Part shown: positions 8,009 through 13,231 of the stretch, piece by piece
Layout of the letters: every line of letters begins with the position of its first letter
Position numbering within the stretch: position 1 is the first letter of the stretch
Source: Bacteroidota bacterium
Lineage (GTDB): Bacteria > Bacteroidota > Bacteroidia > Chitinophagales > LD1
Direction: 5' to 3'
DNA length: 13,231 nucleotides
Assembly: GCA_003165135.1 (NCBI GenBank)
Contig: PLSN01000462.1
Location: forward strand, 1-13,231
The notes under the pieces: model-generated
Databases searched by the model: none
What the model was told of the DNA's origin: nothing
What the model saw: only the letters and a program-made list of their open reading frames with translations
Position numbers and translations under genes: made by a program

Positions 8009-9031
8009 ATGAAAGATGGTGTATATTACAGCGACTATCTCCAGCTTGACAAAATACTCAAAGCACAAATGCTCGAGAGTGATAAGTCAGGCAAGGTCCA
8101 CGCTCATGATGAGATGCTTTTTATCATCATTCATCAGTCATACGAGCTATGGTTCAAACAGGTGCTGTATGAAGTAGGCTCTGTCATGGACATATTCGCC
8201 AAAGGAAAAATATCGGACAACTCACCCGATCTCTATACTGTGCACCACCGGCTGAAGCGTGTGGTGACGATCCTACACATGCTCGTCGGAAAGATAGATA
8301 TACTTGAGACCATGACACCGCTTGACTTTCTCGACTTTCGCGATATGCTGCGGCCGGCTTCGGGCTTTCAGAGTATTCAATTCAAACTGCTTGAGGCTTT
8401 ATTAGGTTTAAAAATGGAAAGCCGTCATGGAAAGGAATACTATATCTCACAGCTCAGGCCTGAGGATGCACAGGTGATCCATGATGCAGAAAAAACCAAA
8501 CCGCTGATCGCCCTGGTAAATGAATGGCTTGAACGTATGCCCTTCTTTGATGATGCCAAATACTGGCAAGGTATGGATACCAATTCTTTTTGGGATAAAT
8601 ACAAAGAGGTATACAGCGCGAGTCTCGCCGATGGTGAGAAGAACAACCTCCTCGTCTTTGAAGAGCAGCTTCTGTCCAACGTTTCAAAACCTGAGTGGTC
8701 GCTCAGCCCGAAGGCAAGACGTGCAGCGCTTTTCATCATGTTATACCGCGATTATCCGCTGTTGCAATTACCATTCGGCATGCTGAATGTACTCCTTGAA
8801 ATAGATGAAGGAATATCTATCTGGCGCTATCGTCACATGAGCATGGTGCACCGTATTATCGGTATGCGTACAGGTACAGGTGGTAGCACAGGCAAAGACT
8901 ACCTGAGCGGCGCATTGGCAAAACATCATATCTTCTCTGAGTTTGCCGCGTTGACATCTTTTCTAATCGAGAGAAACAAACTGCCACAACTCTCACCATC
9001 ACTCAAAGAAAAACTGGGCTATAATAGTTAA
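8009..9031 (+). CDS. kynA: Tryptophan 2,3-dioxygenase (heme enzyme, kynurenine pathway)
   Basis: This 340-residue cytosolic enzyme opens the indole ring of L-tryptophan with O2 to give N-formylkynurenine. Family signatures are visible in order: HDEMLFIIIHQSYELWFKQ (33-51), which carries the distal-pocket histidine (His42, corresponding to His55 of the Xanthomonas enzyme); FRDMLRPASGFQSIQF (110-125), which contains the substrate-binding arginine region; and WRYRHMSMVHRIIG (272-285), where His276 is the expected proximal heme ligand. These are followed by the loop TGTGGSTGKDYL (288-299), which closes over the substrate. All parts are present and the length is slightly above most bacterial members. 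No kynureninase, formamidase or kynurenine monooxygenase gene is adjacent, so the rest of the pathway must be elsewhere. A striking palindrome begins 10 bases after the stop. Confidence 0.96.
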   Translation: MKDGVYYSDYLQLDKILKAQMLESDKSGKVHAHDEMLFIIIHQSYELWFKQVLYEVGSVMDIFAKGKISDNSPDLYTVHHRLKRVVTILHMLVGKIDILETMTPLDFLDFRDMLRPASGFQSIQFKLLEALLGLKMESRHGKEYYISQLRPEDAQVIHDAEKTKPLIALVNEWLERMPFFDDAKYWQGMDTNSFWDKYKEVYSASLADGEKNNLLVFEEQLLSNVSKPEWSLSPKARRAALFIMLYRDYPLLQLPFGMLNVLLEIDEGISIWRYRHMSMVHRIIGMRTGTGGSTGKDYLSGALAKHHIFSEFAALTSFLIERNKLPQLSPSLKEKLGYNS

Positions 9032-9040
9032 GTTAGGTAT

Positions 9041-9073
9041 AACCCTCAAAGGGTTTTGAACCCATTGAGGGTT
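9041..9073. terminator. Multi-register palindrome between convergent genes
   Basis: The outer arms AACCCTCAA (9041-9049) and TTGAGGGTT (9065-9073) are perfectly complementary. Inside them GGGTT (9051-9055) pairs with AACCC (9059-9063) around the loop TTG. Only one A-A mismatch (9050/9064) interrupts a stem of 9+5 bp. Each half is also a small palindrome on its own (AACCC-N5-GGGTT at 9041-9055 and 9059-9073), so alternative folds exist. It almost fills the 48-base gap between the stop of tryptophan dioxygenase and the stop of the EXPERA gene. No T-tract follows on either strand, so it is not a canonical intrinsic terminator. A shared terminator or 3'-end stabiliser is the likeliest role. Confidence 0.65.
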
Positions 9074-9079
9074 GAGATA

Positions 9080-9577
9080 TTAGAACTTTCTTATAAAAGG
9101 CAATTCCTTTCTCATACGTATGATGAGAAGTATCGGTATCAATACATATGGAGCATTTAGCGGGAGGAACTTGCCTAAGTTTTGGCAGCGCCACTCCAGC
9201 TCACCGAAGAACTCTACGCCAAAAACTATTACCCCGGTGATGACAGAGATCGCAGTACCATATATTATGGCAGGGACCTGTATGCGGTTCATACCTTTAA
9301 TAAAAGCATATACCAATATCAGATAGAAAGGCCCGTAAACGAACGCTGACAATCCCGTCACAAATCTCATCCATATGGGAGGATTGAGAAATAGCGGGTC
9401 ACAACCCTTGGCATAGCCATAATTCATTTTAACAAAGACATTAGTGCTGCTTGGGTCTAGTGCGCCGGTCAGCGTCGGTACCATATCAGATATCATCGAG
9501 GTGATAAAAAACAGTGAAAACATGACTACAAAAAAGTAATCAAAGGGACGCTGTCTGAGTGGTAAATTTTCAGCCAT
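9080..9577 (-). CDS. EXPERA-family membrane protein, TMEM97/sigma-2 receptor-like
   Basis: This 165-residue polytopic protein has four hydrophobic segments at about 13-32, 68-93, 101-124 and 139-155, with a basic C-terminus (RMRKELPFIRKF). That is the size and topology of the EXPERA superfamily (EBP, TM6SF, TMEM97). From memory of human TMEM97, the match is strong. Residues 60-95, starting CDPLFLNPPIW and running to YAFIKG, align without gaps to human DPLLQEPPAW to YAFLKG. VPAIIYG (101-107) matches TPAIIYS, and NAPYVLIPILLI (141-152) matches YAPYLLIPFILL. The two acidic residues known to matter for ligand binding in TMEM97 (Asp29 and Asp56) correspond to Asp31 and Asp60 here; human Glu73 corresponds to a serine. 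Eukaryotic relatives act in sterol handling or isomerisation, but the substrate in this bacterium is unknown. The gene is convergent with tryptophan dioxygenase and divergent from the SGNH hydrolase gene 53 bases away. Confidence 0.75.
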   Translation of the reverse strand: MAENLPLRQRPFDYFFVVMFSLFFITSMISDMVPTLTGALDPSSTNVFVKMNYGYAKGCDPLFLNPPIWMRFVTGLSAFVYGPFYLILVYAFIKGMNRIQVPAIIYGTAISVITGVIVFGVEFFGELEWRCQNLGKFLPLNAPYVLIPILLIIRMRKELPFIRKF

Positions 9578-9608
9578 GATTTATAAGTATTACCCCAAAA
9601 CAAATAGA

Positions 9609-9631
9609 TATATTTGAATAAACAAATTCAA
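9609..9631 (+). promoter_or_regulatory. Candidate -7 box and overlapping inverted repeat before the SGNH hydrolase gene
   Basis: TATATTTG (9609-9616) matches TAnnTTTG exactly. The inverted repeat TTGAAT (9614-9619) and ATTCAA (9626-9631), with a 6-base spacer, overlaps it and reaches the first base of the ATG at 9631. If this -7 box is used, the leader would be only about 8 bases. The repeat could be an operator or a weak start-site hairpin. No TTG lies at the normal -33 distance. Confidence 0.3.
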
Positions 9632-10374
9632 TGAAGTGCAGAAAAAAAAGTGCGTTGGGGCAAAGGCAGTTATGCGTTTTGCTCTCGCTGTTTTTTCTCC
9701 TACTAAACACATTCAGTACCCCTCACACAAACCCTGCATCATACCATATGGCAAATAAAAACTACTCTATGCTCTGCCTGGGAGATTCATATACCATAGG
9801 GCAGTCCGTATCAGAAGAAGAGCGCTTCCCGAGCCAATGTGTAAAGCTGCTACACTTGAAAAACATCGATTTTGACAAACCACATATCATAGCAAAGACT
9901 GGCTGGACCACCGATGAACTGGCTCAGGCCATAGAGGAGGCCAAGGTCACAGGCACATTCGACTGTGTGACCCTACTCATCGGTGTCAACCACCAGTATC
10001 GCGGATATGATAAGGATGTCTACTGTAAAGAATTTAAAGCCCTGCTCGAAACTGCCCTGAAATATGCTGCCGGAGATCACTACCATGTGTTTGTGGTATC
10101 GATTCCGGACTGGGGAGTGACACCCTTTGGTGCTAATGACGTCAAAGGGCGCACTGCTGCTCAGATCGGCAAGGAAATAGATAAATACAATGCCATAGCG
10201 AAAGAAATATCACAGGCATACAAAGTTCCCTTCATCGATATAAACCCTATCTCAAAAAAAGCAGCTCATGACAGCGCTCTCATCGCCAATGACAACCTGC
10301 ACCCATCAGGAAAAATGTATGCCGAATGGTCAGAGCTGATAGTGAAAGAAATGCAAACAGTATTTATAAAATAA
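9631..10374 (+). CDS. Secreted SGNH/GDSL-type hydrolase (esterase/lipase family)
   Basis: This 247-residue protein has the SGNH catalytic blocks. Block I is LCLGDSYTIG (48-57) with nucleophile Ser53. The oxyanion residues are Gly91 (TGWTTDEL) and Asn120 in LLIGVNHQYRG (115-125). Block V is ANDNLHPSG (219-227) with Asp221 and His224. These form the usual Ser-Asp-His triad, so a hydrolase acting on esters such as acyl or acetyl groups on lipids or carbohydrates is expected; the substrate cannot be read. The first 39 residues have a basic start and a leucine-rich core (LCVLLSLFFLLLNTF, 14-28), which indicates export. A later ATG at 9748 (Met40) would give a shorter cytosolic form. The first start is preferred because the N-terminus is a convincing signal sequence. 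The gene is divergent from the EXPERA gene and is followed by a hairpin. Confidence 0.88.
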   Translation: MKCRKKSALGQRQLCVLLSLFFLLLNTFSTPHTNPASYHMANKNYSMLCLGDSYTIGQSVSEEERFPSQCVKLLHLKNIDFDKPHIIAKTGWTTDELAQAIEEAKVTGTFDCVTLLIGVNHQYRGYDKDVYCKEFKALLETALKYAAGDHYHVFVVSIPDWGVTPFGANDVKGRTAAQIGKEIDKYNAIAKEISQAYKVPFIDINPISKKAAHDSALIANDNLHPSGKMYAEWSELIVKEMQTVFIK

Positions 10375-10378
10375 AAGA

Positions 10379-10398
10379 GCGCAGCCCCTCAGCTGCGC
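10379..10398 (+). terminator. GC-rich hairpin after the SGNH hydrolase gene
   Basis: GCGCAGC (10379-10385) pairs with GCTGCGC (10392-10398) around a 6-base loop, five bases after the stop codon. The following bases (CTTCACTAAA) lack a T-run, so it is a weak or non-canonical terminator. The remaining gap to 10531 holds a second small hairpin, CACCC-TAT-GGGTG (10431-10443), and a G-rich stretch (about 10485-10497). I see no ORF there. Confidence 0.5.
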
Positions 10399-10531
10399 CT
10401 TCACTAAAATAGAAACATACAAAATCGAACCACCCTATGGGTGATCAGATAGTTCATTTACGAAAATAACGTCAGATCGGATTTTGGGGCAGGGGGGTAT
10501 AGCGTAGATGGACGATTCGGTGTAGGTCAGT

Positions 10532-11056
10532 CTAGCATAGGCCTATTGATTCAAGATCAGTCACTGTTTTATCTTTGTATTCGATGATGGTCAGTTTTGA
10601 TATCCTACCTCTTATATTGAAGTCTTTTTTATTCCATTCATCTGCCATCCGTTTGCATTCATATCTGTCCGGCGATGTCCCGATGCCGATATGCGGAATA
10701 AAATCTATATCAAGCCTATGCTCAGCCGCCAGTAGACCACTGTATAACTTGTCATGCAGTTTTACGATTTGACTATACCCGTCATCAGGCACGAGGAAAG
10801 TATAAAATGAATCTGTAAATGTATCTTTATTGACAGTAGCACATCTGATGACGAAGTCTATTTGCGGAGCATTAATCAATCGCTGTCGGATCTCTGCACT
10901 ATACGTCTCTAATGCTATGCCGGAAACAGGAAAAACAAATGTAAAATGCGGATCTACGATAGCATGATAAAACGAGTCATGATCTACGCGAAACTTCTGG
11001 ACCATATCGAGGTCCTCAGGTATCAGGTCAGGGTATGCTATTACTAAATATGCCAT
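10532..11056 (-). CDS. 2H phosphoesterase superfamily protein (2'-5' RNA ligase/cyclic phosphodiesterase-like)
   Basis: This 174-residue protein has the size and two-lobe layout of 2H phosphoesterases. The first catalytic motif is PHFTFVFPV, with His37 in the H-x-T-hydrophobic pattern. The second is DFIPHIGIGTSPD, with His122, where glycine stands in the position usually held by Thr or Ser. Such enzymes act on 2',3'-cyclic or 2'-5' phosphodiester bonds of RNA or nucleotides; the precise substrate is unknown. It is cytosolic with no signal peptide. It lies only 24 bases downstream of the DEAD-box helicase in the same direction, so the two are probably co-transcribed. That supports an RNA-related role, though many 2H proteins have no established function. 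The change in the second motif may alter activity. Confidence 0.8.
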   Translation of the reverse strand: MAYLVIAYPDLIPEDLDMVQKFRVDHDSFYHAIVDPHFTFVFPVSGIALETYSAEIRQRLINAPQIDFVIRCATVNKDTFTDSFYTFLVPDDGYSQIVKLHDKLYSGLLAAEHRLDIDFIPHIGIGTSPDRYECKRMADEWNKKDFNIRGRISKLTIIEYKDKTVTDLESIGLC

Positions 11057-11080
11057 ATCCGAATTTTCAGATCATATCTA

Positions 11081-12403
11081 TCAGCCCTGCTTCGGCGCAC
11101 CGCCGCCGCTATGACCGCCACCGCGGTTGCCGCCGCCTTTGTGACCACCCCCGCCTTGACGTGGGCCACTGTGTTTATTGCCGCCGCCTTTGTGATGGCC
11201 TCCACCTCCTCCTCTATTTTTATTAAACCCATCGCCGCCACTACTGCGCCTCTGGTCAGGCTCATACGCCGGTGCCTCTCCCAGTGATACAGGCAGGGCT
11301 ATCTTTGGCACCTCACGGCCGATGAGCCGCTCTATGCCTCCGAAGCGCTGCATATCCATCGGATTGATAAAAGTTATCGCAGTACCCGTTGTCTCCGCGC
11401 GAGCTGTACGTCCTATGCGATGCACATAGTCTTCACCATCTGGCGGCACATCATAATTTATGACCAGATCTATACCATCTACATCTATACCACGTGAGAG
11501 AATATCGGTACCTACGAGTACCTGGAGATTTTTGTTTTTGAAATTTCGCATGATCTCCTCGCGTTGCTCCTGCTCCAGATCGGAGTGGAAAGCTTGCAGA
11601 GAAGGTATAACCCTTTTGAGTTCGTTAGCCAGTTTTTTGACAGTCTCCTTCCTTGAGCAAAATATGATGACGCTTTTGTATGCCGTTTCTTTGAAGATAT
11701 GTCTGAGCAAACCAAATTTCTGCTGATCATAAACCGCATATGCTTGCTGGAGTATGCCTTCTGCAGGTTTTGAGATAGCTATGCTGATCTCAACAGGATT
11801 ATTGAGGATCTGGTTAGCGAGGGTGCGTATCTTAGGAGGCATTGTCGCTGAAAATAGCAGCGTCTGCCTGTCTGTGGGCAGGTAGCTGATGATGCGCACG
11901 ATGTCATCATAGAATCCCATATCGAGCATACGGTCGGCTTCATCCAGAACCAGGTGCTCTAGGTATTTGAGGTTGACATCGCCGACAGTGAGCATGGAGA
12001 TAAGTCGTCCCGGTGTGGCTATCACGACATCCACACCGAGTTTAAGGGCTTTCTTTTGCTGCTCCCATACTATACCGCTGCCTCCTCCATAGACAGTGAT
12101 CGAACTCACATTGATGAAATACGCCAGCGCCTCTATCTGCTGATCTATCTGTAGCGCCAGCTCGCGGGTCGGGGCGATGATGAGCGTATTGAGGTGGCGG
12201 TGATCGGTATTGACGATCTTATGAAGTATAGGCAGCAGATAGGCTGCTGTCTTGCCAGTGCCGGTCTGTGCGCAGGCTATGAGGTCTTTGCCAGCCATGA
12301 TCTGAGGAATGGCTTGCTCCTGTATAGGGGTCGGCTTGGTATAGTTCATGGCCATCAGGCCTTCGATCAGATCCGGGTGAAAGTTGAAATCTTGAAATGT
12401 CAT
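11081..12403 (-). CDS. rhlE: DEAD-box RNA helicase, RhlE type, with glycine-rich tail
   Basis: This 440-residue ATP-dependent RNA helicase has every core motif: Q motif ending PTPIQ (24-28), Walker A AQTGTGKT (45-52), Ia PTRELA (78-83), Ib TPGR (130-133), II DEAD (154-157), III SAT (185-187), IV VIIFCS (245-250), V TDILSRGID (299-307) and VI HRIGRTAR (328-335). The core ends near residue 370. Residues 389-440 are a low-complexity Gly/His/Lys/Arg-rich tail with many GGG runs and scattered RGG or KGGG units, the kind of basic disordered tail used to hold RNA. RhlE-type helicases remodel RNA in ribosome assembly and mRNA decay, and in Bacteroidota often support cold growth; that role is family knowledge. 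The start at 12403 gives the conserved MTFQDFNFHPDL opening. It is the first gene of a likely operon with the 2H phosphoesterase gene. Confidence 0.95.
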   Translation of the reverse strand: MTFQDFNFHPDLIEGLMAMNYTKPTPIQEQAIPQIMAGKDLIACAQTGTGKTAAYLLPILHKIVNTDHRHLNTLIIAPTRELALQIDQQIEALAYFINVSSITVYGGGSGIVWEQQKKALKLGVDVVIATPGRLISMLTVGDVNLKYLEHLVLDEADRMLDMGFYDDIVRIISYLPTDRQTLLFSATMPPKIRTLANQILNNPVEISIAISKPAEGILQQAYAVYDQQKFGLLRHIFKETAYKSVIIFCSRKETVKKLANELKRVIPSLQAFHSDLEQEQREEIMRNFKNKNLQVLVGTDILSRGIDVDGIDLVINYDVPPDGEDYVHRIGRTARAETTGTAITFINPMDMQRFGGIERLIGREVPKIALPVSLGEAPAYEPDQRRSSGGDGFNKNRGGGGGHHKGGGNKHSGPRQGGGGHKGGGNRGGGHSGGGAPKQG

Positions 12404-12410
12404 TTAGGAA

Positions 12411-12444
12411 TATGCTAATTATTTAATGTGCTAATGTGTTAATA
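12411..12444. repeat. Short tandem-like TG(C/T)TAAT repeats in the helicase leader
   Basis: Reading the plus strand, TGCTAAT, TATTTAA, TGTGCTAA and TGTGTTAA follow one another with a 7-8 base period, just upstream of the helicase start. On the minus strand this is the 5' leader of that gene. Similar AT-rich micro-repeats occur before many Bacteroidota genes, in my recollection. Function is unknown. Confidence 0.4.
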
Positions 12445-12474
12445 TAAGTGGTGAGAAATAAAAAATTTAGCAAT

Positions 12475-12482
12475 CAAATATA
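12475..12482 (-). promoter_or_regulatory. Candidate -7 box (TATATTTG) for the helicase operon
   Basis: On the minus strand TATATTTG matches TAnnTTTG exactly and lies about 70 bases upstream of the helicase ATG at 12403. The predicted leader would contain the 7-8 base repeats at 12411-12444. The -33 region shows only an ATG-like element in place of TTG at the right distance. It sits between the upstream T9SS gene's terminator and the helicase, as expected for a new transcript. Confidence 0.4.
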
Positions 12483-12522
12483 GCAAACTTATGTGGCTAT
12501 GTCATTTCAGCAGATAAGCAAT

Positions 12523-12551
12523 AAAAAAGGGCGGACATAAAGACCCGCCCC
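12523..12551 (-). terminator. Rho-independent terminator of the right-edge T9SS gene
   Basis: Read on the minus strand, GGGCGG (12550-12545) pairs with CCGCCC (12534-12529) around a 10-base loop and is followed directly by a run of six T (12528-12523). It lies 26 bases after the stop of the partial T9SS gene and separates it from the helicase operon. Confidence 0.88.
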
Positions 12552-12576
12552 AAACAAACTCTGAAGACTTATACTA

Positions 12577-13231
12577 TTACTGTTTTACAAATTTCTTTGT
12601 AGCAAGAGTTCCATCTGCAAATTTCAACTGTGCCAAGTACACACCAGCTTCGAATGCTGAAGTATTTATTTCAATAGTCTGGTGATCGTATGCCACTACC
12701 TGCATTTGCTCCCCCATCACATTATATATGGTCACTATAGCCGGCGCAGGTGCATTGATAGATATGCGGTCATTGGCAGGGTTTGGATAGAGAGATATCT
12801 CCGCTGAATTGTTGATGTTAGCAACACCAAGCACACAGTCCGTCGCGACTGAGAATTGTGAATTGTCGAGTGCCATCAGTCCATTGCCAGGATATGTCGT
12901 GTGGATCCCGCTTGCTGCGAAATTCGTACTATTGAATGCCGTCATATAATTCCATTTCCAGACTATACCGCTGCTGGCATAGCTTGTGCCCTGATTTTGG
13001 CCCTGATCATTGATATAGAGATTATCGTGATCAAAGATCATCCCGCCCAGCTTGCCGCTAGGGATGAGGTACACTGTAGCATCGGCAGTGGGCACATTAG
13101 TAGAATACCCGTTTTGGATATTCATAAATGTGCCTGTGATCCAGCTGGCACTGATCTCTACCAGTGTGCCATCTCCGGCACCATTACATGCATAGTCATC
13201 ATTGTTATTAGCCAGCCAAAGATTGCCTATC
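12577..13231 (-). CDS. T9SS cargo protein, 3' part only (runs off the right edge)
   Basis: The visible part codes for 217 residues and its 5' end lies beyond the window. The frame stays open upstream of the first internal ATG at 13125 to the edge, reading IGNLWLANNNDDYACNGAGD and onward, so that ATG is not the true start. The last 80 or so residues are a T9SS sorting domain: ISLYPNPANDRISIN, then VTIYNVMGEQM, then FEAGVYLAQLKF, ending TKKFVKQ. The region before it is beta-rich with Asn/Gly/Asp turns and no family I recognise. The NLWLANNNDD stretch resembles propeller or fibre-type repeats but is too short to classify. The product should be exported by the type IX system. A clear terminator follows the stop. 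Confidence 0.85.
   Translation of the reverse strand, partial: IGNLWLANNNDDYACNGAGDGTLVEISASWITGTFMNIQNGYSTNVPTADATVYLIPSGKLGGMIFDHDNLYINDQGQNQGTSYASSGIVWKWNYMTAFNSTNFAASGIHTTYPGNGLMALDNSQFSVATDCVLGVANINNSAEISLYPNPANDRISINAPAPAIVTIYNVMGEQMQVVAYDHQTIEINTSAFEAGVYLAQLKFADGTLATKKFVKQ

Noticed and set aside
10485..10497. G-rich stretch as a possible G-quadruplex
   Set aside because: Only two G-runs are present, whereas four are needed for an intramolecular quadruplex.
11035..11265. Short frames on both strands across the helicase tail rich in Ala/Val/Arg/His
   Set aside because: They are shadow frames of the GGN-rich codons of the helicase glycine tail; the helicase frame has all its motifs in continuity.
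12577..13125. Start of the right-edge gene at the ATG 13125
   Set aside because: The same frame continues open to the window edge with protein-like sequence, and there is no signal peptide at this Met, so the gene is taken as 5'-truncated.
1..13231. Mobile element, CRISPR array, toxin-antitoxin or defence system
   Set aside because: I saw no transposase, integrase, spaced direct-repeat array or defence-type domain in the frames I read.

Overview
The window looks like chromosomal DNA of a Bacteroidota member, most likely in the Chitinophagales/Saprospirales range; the rank below phylum is inference. The phylum call rests on three proteins that carry a C-terminal type IX secretion (Por/T9SS) sorting domain with a YPNP or FPNP motif, on Bacteroidota-type -7 boxes (TAnnTTTG) upstream of several genes, on weak Shine-Dalgarno signals, and on moderate G+C. 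I see no tRNA, rRNA, insertion sequence, CRISPR array or phage gene. The content is mostly ordinary housekeeping and surface functions, not a mobile island.

Layout. At 144-956 (+) lies a small outer-membrane barrel-like protein, followed at 1041-4034 (+) by a large secreted Asp-box (BNR/sortilin-like) beta-propeller with a T9SS domain. A strong bidirectional terminator at 4052-4086 separates these from a leftward block: an HddA-like GHMP sugar kinase (4127-5149), a possible tiny membrane ORF overlapping its start (5121-5222), a second T9SS cargo protein with a SprB-like repeat (5323-6573, with its own terminator), and a GT4-type glycosyltransferase (6763-7890). Divergent from the glycosyltransferase is tryptophan 2,3-dioxygenase (8009-9031, +). 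It converges on a four-helix membrane protein of the EXPERA family (9080-9577, -) that strongly resembles eukaryotic TMEM97/sigma-2 receptor. Then come a secreted SGNH/GDSL hydrolase (9631-10374, +), a leftward two-gene RNA-related operon (RhlE-type DEAD-box helicase 11081-12403, then a 2H phosphoesterase 10532-11056), and the 3' part of a third T9SS cargo gene running off the right edge (12577 to beyond 13231, -).

How the genes relate. The surface and secretion theme (barrel protein, three T9SS substrates, SGNH hydrolase) and the glycan theme (HddA-like kinase, GT4 enzyme) fit envelope biogenesis, but apart from the helicase/2H pair the genes appear to be separate transcription units. Tryptophan dioxygenase stands without other kynurenine-pathway genes.

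The observations most worth following are the TMEM97-like bacterial membrane protein, the multi-register palindrome filling the gap between it and tryptophan dioxygenase, the helicase/2H RNA operon with a glycine-rich tail, the small hydrophobic ORF overlapping the kinase start, and several operator-like inverted repeats. I did not find a clear new multi-gene system.
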